This document shows, one piece after another, positions 9,901-17,500 of a DNA stretch of 54,890 nucleotides. Under the pieces are notes generated by a model. It did not search any database, was not told the DNA's origin, and worked only from the letters and a program-made list of their open reading frames with translations. The translations under genes were made by a program, and so were the position numbers. The DNA lies in the NCBI RefSeq assembly GCF_018598225.1, contig NZ_JAHESF010000046.1, positions 1 to 54,890 on the forward strand. The letters are read 5' to 3'. This DNA is from Chryseosolibacter histidinae (GTDB lineage Bacteria; Bacteroidota; Bacteroidia; Cytophagales; Cyclobacteriaceae). The number at the start of each line of letters is the position of its first letter. Position 1 is the stretch's first letter.

Positions 9901-10186
9901 TCACAACGGTGAGGTTACCGACACGAACCTCCTGCGGCTCGTAACCGATGAATGAAATGCTGAGCACATCGGTTTCGGTCGCCTGGATGCCGAAGTTCCC
10001 ATCAACATCGGTGGTGGTGCCCGAGGATGTGCCCTTGAGCACGATGTTTACACCGGGCAATGGCGAACCAGCCTCGTCTGTGATCTTACCTGTTATCAGC
10101 CGTTGCTGCGCGAACGCAACACTGCAGACGAACAGAAATAAAAACACCGAAGCCAGTCTGTTTAAGCCTCTGTAGTTTTTCTTCAT
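6959..10186 (-). CDS. SusC/RagA-family TonB-dependent outer-membrane transporter
   Basis: The protein imports glycan fragments across the outer membrane using TonB energy. Over 1075 residues it shows a signal peptide (cleavage after A-F-A), a carboxypeptidase-D-like regulatory domain (about 28-105, with the V-x-G-x-V/I-x-D-x-x-G-x-P-L-P-G-V-N pattern), a plug domain opening with V-V-V-I-G-Y-G and containing the S-I-E-I-L-K-D-A-S-A-T-A-I-Y-G-x-R-G motif, and a large barrel ending in G-L-S-L-G-F. It lies 65 bases after the GH31 gene and 21 bases before susD. No anti-sigma-interacting N-terminal extension is seen, in line with control by the neighbouring hybrid two-component regulator. Confidence 0.97.
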   Translation of the reverse strand: MKKNYRGLNRLASVFLFLFVCSVAFAQQRLITGKITDEAGSPLPGVNIVLKGTSSGTTTDVDGNFGIQATETDVLSISFIGYEPQEVRVGNLTVVNIKLAEDIKTLQEVVVIGYGEVKKSDLTGAVVSVKGETINQSVTTGIDQGLIGRVAGITATQMSGQPGGSVSIRIRGTSSVNGDTEPLYVIDGVPISGNNRNVYEMGLGAVGGAGKTTYSPLSTINPSDIESIEILKDASATAIYGNRGSNGVVIITTKRGKKGEAKVAYDGYYGVQQAPVKMEMMNLREYAEFRNDWAAETAGETPDPMFADPSVLGEGTDWQKEIFRTAPVMNHQLTLSGGDKTRYVITGGYFKQDGMILGSNFDRYSLRVNLDTDVKKWLTVGNSLAVSKTDERLGVFDRGGIIGTALKARPDVPARNFDGSYAGVSSEGAFVNPLAQALDKKNYLKRATVIGNVYADLKFLPSLTLRSEFGGNAELNNSSSWNPTYNYGGGAVNEHNSISRQSGQSYFWQVKNYLTFNQQFANVHNVTAMLGQEASSWGWYSVGATGRDLPTNDVHSIDLGDPKQFTAADASNSGALESYYGRLNYNFNEKYYATFTYRADGSGNFGPGHKWGYFPSAALSWRLTSEPFLQNIKTLSNLKLRASWGKTGNAGNQGGFKYGETLATLPTNLGLGFRYTNYGNPLITWESSEQVDVGVDAAFLENRISLTFEYYRKLTSDLLLVQQLPGYMGTIGNDAVKREAPWGNFGELENKGFEIQVSSKNLTGKFQWDTDLNITRNRNTLLDLGIKDAFLSGNIGASGNVLVSRTLNGQPLGNFYGYKVVGIFKDKEDILNSPVQWDPKNDVGADGQPIFSRDGTVWPGDLKFADIDKNDTIDTRDRVNLGSPQPKFSFGFNNTFRYGGFSLEIFLVGVYGNKIFNAMKNPNGSGLAAMRSAWDNQLKEVTNRAKLEPINAATDGWWNDINNVRVSNPNTDIPRATFSDPNENTRVSSRYIEDGSYLRIRNIRLGYTLPASLISRIKASNVYVYAQVQNAYTFTKYSGFDPEVGQDTWDRNLFGVDNGRYPSPRMYTVGLSLGF

Positions 10187-10251
10187 ACGCTTTCGTTTTG
10201 GTTAAGGGTTAAATTGTAAAATTGGATATGTTCTAGTTGTTTGAAACCTGA

Positions 10252-13089
10252 TCAAGGACGTTTGAGAGACAAGGCCTTCCCCGCATAAGCGATCACCTGT
10301 GCGGGACGAGCCGTGAAGCCCATCCCGACAGGTTGATCATTGTTTACCCAAACAATCTCAAATTTTCTCTCCTTCAGCATGCCTGCATAGGCGCCCTGAC
10401 GAGGTCCGATCGTCAGCGTCTGCGAGGCTTCATCATAGGAAAGTGATATTGTTGCATATTGACCTTGCTCATAGTTGTAGTTAACACCTTCGTCTTCATA
10501 AAGTGTGAAAGATGCATCCTTGCCTGTATACACATATAGTGTCAGTGGATCGGCAGGCTTTTGCGAGGTGAACTGGATCTCAGGCCCGGCAGGGATGATC
10601 GACCCCTCTCTGACAAACACAGGCATTTTATCCAGCGGCGCCTCCGCTTCAACGGTTTGCCCTCCTTCGAAGTATTTTCCGGTGTACAGGTCATACCATC
10701 CGCATGATTCCGGCAGGTAGACCTTGCGTGAGCGTGCCTTGTATTCGTAAACAGGGTTCACCAGCAGCGCAGGACCGAACATATACTGATCGGCGATATT
10801 GCGCACATGCGTGTCAGCCGGGAAATCCATCACCAGCCCGCGCATCAGGGTATAGTCTTCAAAATAGCTGCGACCGGCAAGTGAATACAGGTAAGGCATC
10901 AGCCGGTAGCGCAGCTTGTCGTAGTACACCATGCTCCGGTAAGCTTCATGGCCTTCAGGGGCGATGTTGAAGATCTCACGGAAGGGATACTGGCCGTGCG
11001 AGCGGAAGATGGGACAGAACGCACCGTACTGGAACCACCTTGTATTGAGCTCACGCCATTCATTCAGTGTTTCGCCCGTGGCCTTCTCGTACCTGCGCTC
11101 AACGGCAAACCCGCCGATGTCCATGGTCCAGTAAGGAATACCCGACAGCGAGAAGTTGATACCGGTGGCGATCTGGTCCTGGAAATCGCTCCAACGCGAT
11201 ACGATGTCTCCACTCCAGGTAGCCGCACCGTAGCGCTGCTGCCCCGCGAAAGCGGAACGGGTAAGAATGAACACACGTTTATCAGGACTTGACTTGCGCT
11301 GCCCTTCATAAACACTGCGCGCGTTCATAAGTGAATAGGCATTGAAGTATTTTGCGCCCGGTCCCATCGCCGTAGGACTCATATTGATCTTGCGTTCCTC
11401 CAGCGAAAGGTTGGAGTGCATGTCGGGCTCGGTTGCATCGAGCCACCATGCATCGATGCCCAGGCGGTTGAGCCTTGCATCGATCTGGTGCCAGAACATG
11501 GCGCCGGCGGCAGGGTTGAACGGATCATAAAAAGTAGACTCGTAACCTACGCCCACCCAGTCTTTCCGTTTCTTTTCCACGTTGCGCGCAAAAAGAAATC
11601 CGTTGCGGCTCATCTCTTCATAGTTCCTGGTGCCCTTGTTGAACTTCGGCCACACCGAGATCATGAGGCGGGCGTTCAGCTTGTTGTGAAGCTCATCCAC
11701 CATGCGCTGCGGATCCGGGAACCGCGTTGCATCAAATTCATGGGAGCCCCACTTGGGATCTTCCCAATATTGCCAGTCGAGCACAATGTTGTCGAGGGGA
11801 ATGTTACGCTTGCGGTATTCTTTCACCACATCGGTAAGCTCCTGCTGCGAACGGTAGCGCTCGCGACTCTGCCAAAAGCCCATGGCCCATTGGGGAACGA
11901 TGGGGGCCTTGCCCGTAAGCCTGCGATAGCCGCCGATCACATCGTCGGCATTGTCGCCTTTGATAAAATAGTAGTTGATCTCATCGGCAACTTCAGAAAA
12001 AAAGGAAAGATCATTCTGCTCCTTTTCAGGAAGAGGATCAAGATGCTTCACGGCCATGTAGCCCCCATGGTCGGGATCCCATTCTATTTTCAGCGAATGC
12101 TTCTCCCCTTTTTTAATAGCGGTTGTGAACTTGTTCGTCCAGGGGTTCCAGTTCTGCCGCCATTTGTCGAGCACCAGCTGGTCATCCACCCACACCTTGA
12201 AATAACCTGAGGCATACACGAGAAACTTGTGCGGCCCCTCCACATCTGACGCGAAGAGTCCCTGCCACACCACCTTTCCTTTCTGCGCAACATCTTTGGG
12301 GAAATTGTCAACTTGAGGTGTCTCGAGGTACTCGAACTCGATCTTATCTTCGATCACACTTTTAACGATCTTGTCGCCAACATAATAATCAGCGCTCAGT
12401 CCGCCGGGCTTTTCTTCTTTTGTAAAAAGTTTCAGGGAGTTCAGCGGCTTGTAATCTCTCGGATCGCCAAACCTGCTGATGGAGTAGTTATCCCACAGGA
12501 TGCCATAATTTTTGCTCGAGTAGAGGAAGGGAACAACGTCAACGATGTTGTGCTGCACGAGCTCCACATCCTGGCCCTTATAGTTCATCTGGCCGTTCTG
12601 ATGGCCGCCCAAACCATAAAAGGCTTCGTCGGCCGGCGATTCAAACACCTGCCGTACCTGCCATGCCTTCTGATCTTCTACGGTGGTGGCGGTGAAGGTC
12701 TTGCCTCCGCCCCGCTGTTCGTGGAGGATCACGGCGCCGGTGCTGTCGGCAAAGGTCACCTCACCTGTGCTTAACGAAACGTTGGCCCGCAACGATGGCG
12801 TAACCAGCGTGGCCATTTCTTCAGACTCGATCAGCTGCCATGAGCCGTCTGTTTTCAGACCGGGCACCACCACAAGGCTCGGTGTTGTTGAAAAGGTATC
12901 GGCAGGGGTGGCTGTTACGTGGATGATATCGTTCGACACCACCTGAAGCCTCACCTGCCGGGCGCCGTCTGCCCGGGGATGAAGTGTTACTACGATGCCG
13001 TCATCAAGTTTCTGGACGGCTTGCTGCTGGTTGCAGGCCGTCAAAAGACACAACAGGAGAATAATGTTTGCTGAAAGAGCCCTCGTCAT
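10252..13089 (-). CDS. GH31 alpha-xylosidase-like lipoprotein with PA14 insert
   Basis: GH31 enzymes are retaining exo-acting alpha-glycosidases. The arrangement here (N-terminal beta-sandwich, PA14 domain at about 229-350, then the barrel) is that of alpha-xylosidases acting on xyloglucan oligosaccharides, such as the Cellvibrio enzyme. The lipoprotein Cys is residue 19 (L-L-T-A-C). The catalytic nucleophile is D551 in W-W-L-D-A-T-E-P-D, and the acid/base is D628 in T-W-S-G-D-I. The barrel is followed by C-terminal beta domains that include the Y-E-D-E-G-V-N-Y-N-Y segment. Total length 945 is typical for the PA14-bearing subgroup. It is the first gene of the locus. Specificity for xylose rather than glucose is inferred from architecture and neighbours. 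Confidence 0.92.
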   Translation of the reverse strand: MTRALSANIILLLCLLTACNQQQAVQKLDDGIVVTLHPRADGARQVRLQVVSNDIIHVTATPADTFSTTPSLVVVPGLKTDGSWQLIESEEMATLVTPSLRANVSLSTGEVTFADSTGAVILHEQRGGGKTFTATTVEDQKAWQVRQVFESPADEAFYGLGGHQNGQMNYKGQDVELVQHNIVDVVPFLYSSKNYGILWDNYSISRFGDPRDYKPLNSLKLFTKEEKPGGLSADYYVGDKIVKSVIEDKIEFEYLETPQVDNFPKDVAQKGKVVWQGLFASDVEGPHKFLVYASGYFKVWVDDQLVLDKWRQNWNPWTNKFTTAIKKGEKHSLKIEWDPDHGGYMAVKHLDPLPEKEQNDLSFFSEVADEINYYFIKGDNADDVIGGYRRLTGKAPIVPQWAMGFWQSRERYRSQQELTDVVKEYRKRNIPLDNIVLDWQYWEDPKWGSHEFDATRFPDPQRMVDELHNKLNARLMISVWPKFNKGTRNYEEMSRNGFLFARNVEKKRKDWVGVGYESTFYDPFNPAAGAMFWHQIDARLNRLGIDAWWLDATEPDMHSNLSLEERKINMSPTAMGPGAKYFNAYSLMNARSVYEGQRKSSPDKRVFILTRSAFAGQQRYGAATWSGDIVSRWSDFQDQIATGINFSLSGIPYWTMDIGGFAVERRYEKATGETLNEWRELNTRWFQYGAFCPIFRSHGQYPFREIFNIAPEGHEAYRSMVYYDKLRYRLMPYLYSLAGRSYFEDYTLMRGLVMDFPADTHVRNIADQYMFGPALLVNPVYEYKARSRKVYLPESCGWYDLYTGKYFEGGQTVEAEAPLDKMPVFVREGSIIPAGPEIQFTSQKPADPLTLYVYTGKDASFTLYEDEGVNYNYEQGQYATISLSYDEASQTLTIGPRQGAYAGMLKERKFEIVWVNNDQPVGMGFTARPAQVIAYAGKALSLKRP

Positions 13090-13093
13090 CGGT

Positions 13094-13238
13094 AAAATGT
13101 TTCAGTTCATTCGATTGCCGGTATAAGATTTCCGCAATCGGTTTCGATAAAGGTAGAGGGTAAACCGCCGTTGAATGGGTATTGAAATGTTCAGTAGTTG
13201 TGGCTGCGCCGTTAACAGAGGGGGTGAAAATGTTTCAA
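13094..13238. promoter_or_regulatory. Three AAATGTTTCA-type repeats upstream of the GH31-susCD locus
   Basis: The element occurs at 13094-13105 (AAAATGTTTCAG), 13184-13194 (GAAATGTTCAG) and 13227-13238 (AAAATGTTTCAA), all in the same orientation, just upstream of the first gene of the locus. Hybrid two-component regulators often bind direct repeats, so these are candidate sites for the neighbouring regulator. This is pattern-based only; a TACCTTTA sequence resembling a Bacteroidota -7 element lies between them on the minus strand. Confidence 0.3.
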
Positions 13239-13327
13239 ATCAGGGTCGGTTTTGTTAGCAGCTAGGCAGTTACGAAAATGCGTAACTGTCTGTGAATCAG
13301 GCCGGGGTTCGAAGAAGGAGGAGGTAA

Positions 13328-13412
13328 GGTACGAGGTACGAAGTACGTGAGCACCCTGATCGCAGATAGTGCGTTTCGCACAAATCGTACCTCGTACCTC
13401 GTATTTCGTACC
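13328..13412. repeat. GTACGAGG-family inverted repeat
   Basis: The left arm (13328-13347) is built from GGTACGAGGTACGAAGTACG. The right arm (13386-13412) carries the reverse complement units CGTACCTCGTACCTCG. A 38-base spacer separates them. The same family is found at 39510-39564 and as a half copy near 1940. The RNA would fold into a long hairpin. Apart from this repeat and the upstream elements, the 13090-13430 interval shows no gene. Confidence 0.75.
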
Positions 13413-13430
13413 TTCTATGGTTGTACCTTC

Positions 13431-13529
13431 TTAAAGCATGATAACTAATGCCATAGAGATGGCGATTGCGAAATAGAGAACGATCTCGAGAACAAACATC
13501 AGCCTGCCTTTCTTTTTCAGTCTTTCCAT
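13431..13529 (-). CDS. 32-residue single-span membrane protein (predicted)
   Basis: A short ORF encodes MERLKKKGRLMFVLEIVLYF followed by AIAISMALVIML. It has a basic N-terminus and one hydrophobic segment of about 22 residues that runs to the C-terminus, so it is an N-in tail-type micro-membrane protein. ORFs of this look are scattered through Bacteroidota genomes. No function is recognised. It lies between the intergenic hairpin repeat and the transposase gene and could be cotranscribed with neither. Support is only the coherent basic-then-hydrophobic composition and the ATG. Confidence 0.45.
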   Translation of the reverse strand: MERLKKKGRLMFVLEIVLYFAIAISMALVIML

Positions 13530-13614
13530 GCCGTAAACCCTGCTAAAATTCAAATGTACGCGCACACACGCTTTCAGGAGGTTATAAAATCGTTACGATT
13601 AGGGGGGCATTTGT

Positions 13615-14166
13615 TTATAATGCAAACTCGACCTCTATCAATCCGTTCAGTCCGGCATAATTCCTCGCACTGCTATACAGGTAATCCTCTGCATTTTCAA
13701 CTATTCCTGCCTCAACAGGATTATTGTGCACGTAATCCAGTTTCTGGTCTATCATTTCATTGTAGAACAATTCAACGGCGTGATACTCGTTCTGCCAGAA
13801 TTTATATTTCTCATGCTTTCTGCTATCATTTGCTTCGCGCCTGAAAATATCCAGCATCCATGATCTTCGGCTCTCCCGCTCGTTTTGCTCTATTGCTCGG
13901 CAGATATGAACAGACGTAAATTTCTTAAAGTCGCGGATAATCTCTTCAATCTTGTTTTCGGCGCTCCGTCCAACGATCATGTGAATGTGATTGCTCATCA
14001 AGCACCAGGCATAAACAACTAAGCCCTTTTCTTTCTGGCAATAGCGAAGAGAATCGAGCAATATGTCTCGATAAAGCTGACGTGTGAATACATCAACCCA
14101 TTCAACAACAGCAAACGTTATAAAATAAGGACTGTCCTGATCTCGGACCTTGTATTTTTCGCTCAT
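13615..14166 (-). mobile_element. REP-associated tyrosine transposase (RAYT, IS200-like Transposase_17)
   Basis: The 183-residue protein is a Y1 HUH-type single-strand transposase. It shows the HUH motif in L-M-S-N-H-I-H-M-I-V-G and the C-terminal K-L-D-Y-V-H-N-N-P-V-E-A-G-I-V with Y-L-Y-S-S-A-R-N-Y, both characteristic of RAYTs. The open frame extends upstream to 14394, but that extension lies over palindromic repeats and is not protein-like. The ATG at 14166 (M-S-E-K-Y-K-V) gives the normal family length. RAYTs are single-copy domesticated transposases that act on short palindromes, and several such palindromes sit right upstream (14231-14520). It separates the polysaccharide locus from its regulator. 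No classic insertion-sequence ends or target duplications were noticed. Confidence 0.85.
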
Positions 14167-14247
14167 GAGAAGAGGGTCGTAAGCGTTTATTAATCCAAGA
14201 TAGTAAATTCTTCGAGCAAGCGTAGTTTGTGAAACTAAGTTCCAGGT

Positions 14248-14332
14248 CCCCTCTGGGGCGGAAGTTTCTTCCGGCCCTTTTCTGGAAATCTTAGAATCGA
14301 AGCCCGGTCTTGATACGGAAATTACTTCCGTA
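14248..14332. repeat. RAYT-associated direct repeat, copy A
   Basis: An approximately 82-85 base unit recurs at 14439-14520 with only a handful of differences. It contains the palindromes CGGAAGTTTCTTCCG (14259-14273) and TACGGAAATTACTTCCGTA (14314-14332). The second is nested inside CCCGGT/ACCGGG arms (14303-14338). The copy overlaps the non-coding upstream extension of the transposase frame. Confidence 0.85.
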
Positions 14333-14344
14333 ACCGGGTCTGTT

Positions 14345-14361
14345 GTGGAACTAAGTTCCAC
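14345..14361. repeat. Palindrome GTGGAACTAAGTTCCAC
   Basis: A perfect 7-bp stem with a TAA loop has the same GGAA-N5-TTCC core as the palindromes in the flanking direct repeats. A weaker relative (GAAACTAAGTTCC) is at 14231-14243. It belongs to the palindrome cluster near the transposase gene. Confidence 0.75.
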
Positions 14362-14400
14362 TGCAAGAGTACAGCCCCGATCAAGGGGGAACAAAGCGCA

Positions 14401-14415
14401 CGGAAATAACTTCCG
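14401..14415. repeat. Palindrome CGGAAATAACTTCCG
   Basis: A 5-bp perfect stem with an ATAAC loop, extended by flanking GCG/CGC, and the same GGAA-N5-TTCC core. It lies between the two long direct repeats. A short CCCC/GGGG hairpin is found just before it (14375-14388). Confidence 0.7.
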
Positions 14416-14438
14416 CGCTAGTGGAGCTTCGAATCGTA

Positions 14439-14520
14439 GCCCCTGGGGCGGAAGTTTCTTCCGGCCCTTTCTGGAAATCTAGAATCGAAGTCCGGTCTTG
14501 ATACGGAAGTTACTTCCGTA
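14439..14520. repeat. RAYT-associated direct repeat, copy B
   Basis: The second copy of the unit at 14248-14332 differs by a few substitutions and 1-2 base indels. It contains CGGAAGTTTCTTCCG (14449-14463) and the perfect 8-bp-stem palindrome TACGGAAGTTACTTCCGTA (14502-14520). It ends 6 bases from the stop codon of the regulator gene, so it could also act as a transcription end signal there. A GTAG tetranucleotide sits before its first hairpin, as in bacterial REP sequences. Confidence 0.85.
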
Positions 14521-14526
14521 ACTCAG

Positions 14527-17500
14527 TTACCTCTTCGCTCCCGCATACGCCGACGGCAGCACATTAAAATGATCTTTGAAGTACTTGCTGAAGTATTTGG
14601 GGTTGTTGAAGCCGACCTGGTAGGCGATCTCGGAAACGGTGAGCTGGCTTTTTTCCAGGAGCTGGGCGGCGCGTTGCAGGCGGATGGTGCGGATGAACTC
14701 GAGCGGCGACTTGCCGGTGAGCGCCAGCAGCTTTTTATACAGGTGCACACGGCTCATGCCCAGCTCGCGGCTGAACTCTTCTACCGTAAATTCGGCATCG
14801 CCCAGGTTGCTCTCTACCACCTTGATGGCATTCTGGATCAGCTTCTCATCGAGGGAAGTGATCGGCACATCGGCAGCTTTCACGTCGATGTGCTTGTGGA
14901 ACATTTTCTGGAAGGCCTCACGCTGGGCCAGCAGGTTGCGGATGCGCGACTGTAAAATTTCGAAGTTGAAAGGTTTGGTTACGTAGTCGCTGGCGCCGCT
15001 GTCGAAGCCTTCTATTTTCTGCTCTTCGGCGGTGCGCGCGGTTAACAGGATCACGGGGATATGCGAGGTGCGCTGGTCGGTCCTGATCTTTTTGCAGAGC
15101 TCGATGCCATTCATTTCGGGCATCATGATGTCGCTCACGATCAGATCGGGTAAAGAAGCCAGGGCACGCTGTAGTCCTTCGTTTCCATTCTTGGCTTCCA
15201 GCACGGTATATTGAAGCTTGAGGTTGTCTTTGAGATAGAACCTGAAATCCTCGTTGTCCTCCACGAGCAGCAGCACCGGTTTTTTGCCGATGCGTTCGCC
15301 ATGATGGTGGTACTCGGTAATTTCTTCGGATACGAATCCCGCTGATTCGATCGTCGCTCCGGGCGTATGGGGCACCAACTCTGTCAGGGGAAGCAGCACC
15401 GTAAAACAGCTCCCCTGCCCCGGCGCGCTTTCAACAGCAATAGACCCTCCGTGGATCTTTACAAATTCGCGCGTGATGGAAAGCCCGATGCCACTGCCCT
15501 GGTTCACCATACTTTTTGGTAAATCATGCTGGAAGAAACGTTCAAAGATCTTTTCCTGTTTGTCGACGGGGATGCCGATGCCGCTGTCTTTTACGTTGAT
15601 GGCGAGCCATGTCGAATCGTCCTTGTCTGCGAAGCTCACCTCCACCGAGACGCTGCCATTCTCCGGCGTAAATTTGAACGCATTGGAAAGCAGGTTGAAC
15701 AGTATCTTTTCGAGCTTATCCTGATCGAACAGTGTTTCGAGCTCCTGGATGGACGATTGAAAAGTAAACCGGATGTTCTTCTTTTCAGAAAGGTCTGAGA
15801 AGGAATAGAACACTTCACGGATAAATTTCACGATGTCGCCTTCCGAAGGATTGAATTTGATCTCCTGCACCTCCAGCTTCCTGAAGTCGAGCAACTGGTT
15901 CACAAGGTTCAGCAATCGCCTGGCGTTCCGGTGGATGAGCTCGAACTGGTTGCGCTGTTCTCCTGCGGCAGCGTGCTTCAACATTTTCTCCAACGGCGTT
16001 AGGATGAGCGTAAGGGGTGTGCGGAACTCATGGCTCACGTTGGTAAAGAATCTGATCTTCATCACATCGAGGTCATGCATGCGCTGGGCTGCCTCCCGCT
16101 CCTGCTGGATCCTGAAGTTCATACGTGCGTTGTAGAGGATCAGCCACCGGGCCAGGAACAGGGCTCCGAGAATCGCCACCGCATAGAGCACAAACGCGGT
16201 TCTGGACTTCCAGAAAGGTGGCAGCACAGTGATGGCCAGCGACGTTGGTGTTTCATTCCACACGCCGTCGTTGTTGGAAGCTTTTACCATGAAGGTATAG
16301 TTGCCTGGGTCAAGGTTCGTGTACGTCACCCGGCGGTGTGCCGCATCGGTCACGGCCCAGTCTTTGTCGAAGCCTTCCATCATGTATTTGTACTGGCTCT
16401 TCTCAGGATGAAAATTGCTGAGCACGGCAAACTCCAGGGAGAACACGTTGTCACTATGATCAAGCGTGAGGTGCTCAGTTTCATAGATCGCCTTTTGAAG
16501 CATCACCTTGCCGTTGAGCTCCTCGCCGATCTTCACGGTTTTGTTGAACACCTGGAGGTCGGTGAGGATAACCCGCGGCTTGTTCACGTTAAAGCCTATG
16601 TGCTCGGGCTTGAAGAGGTTAAAGCCACTGGCGCCGGCAAAGATCAGTTCACCGGCGGAGGTGCGGAACGCTGCATTCTCATTGAATTGTTTGCCCTGAA
16701 GTCCATCGGTCTCATCGTAGTTCCGGAACCGGATGGAAAGCGAGTCCTTTTTTCCCGGCACATAATCGATGATGAGGTTGGAGATGCCATGCGGTGTGCT
16801 CACCCACAGGTTGTGGTGGTCGTCTTCCAGCAGCGTGAGAATGGAATTGTGCGGAAGGCCATCTTCCTGCGTGTAGGCTGTGAAGGTTTTCGTTTTTTTA
16901 TCGAACAGGTTCAGGCCGCCATAGGTCGCGATCCAGATCAGGCCGCGACTGTCCTCGAGCATTGCCAATATTGTGTTGTTGCTCAGCGTCTGCGGATTGT
17001 TCTGTTGATTGATATAGTGCGTGAATCGCCCGGATTGTTTGTCGAGCAGGTCGATGCCATAGCCCGTACCGATCCAGAGATTTCCTTCGCTGTCTTCCAT
17101 GAAGGCCGGCACGTAGCTGCCATGAATGGAGTTGACACCGCCGATCTGGTAGTGATAGAACCGTTGCTTCTTGCGGTCAAAGAGATCGACACCATGGGTC
17201 AGTGTGCCGATCCAGAGATTGTCCTGCGAGTCTTCAAAAACTTCCCAGATGCTGTCGTCGCCGAGGCTGGCCGGGTCATCCGGATTGTGTTTGTAACGGG
17301 TGAACTTTCTGCCGTCAAAACTATTGAGCCCTCCGAAGTAAGTGCCGATCCACAGTTTTTTTTCGCGGTCGAAGCAGAGGCTGACGATCACATTGGTGCT
17401 AAGGCTGTTGGGATTTGATGGGTCGTGAAGATATTGGGTGAACTTGTTCTTCTTCCTGTCGAAGTAAATCAGGCCTCCGCCATTGGTGCCGATCCACAGG

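Noticed and set aside
14167-14394. N-terminal extension of the RAYT frame
   Set aside because: The stretch is made of palindromic direct-repeat DNA that recurs outside the frame at 14439-14520; the ATG at 14166 gives the normal family length.
16030-17418. 462-codon plus-strand frame opposite the hybrid regulator
   Set aside because: Shadow of the propeller region; no recognisable motif, and the minus-strand protein is complete.
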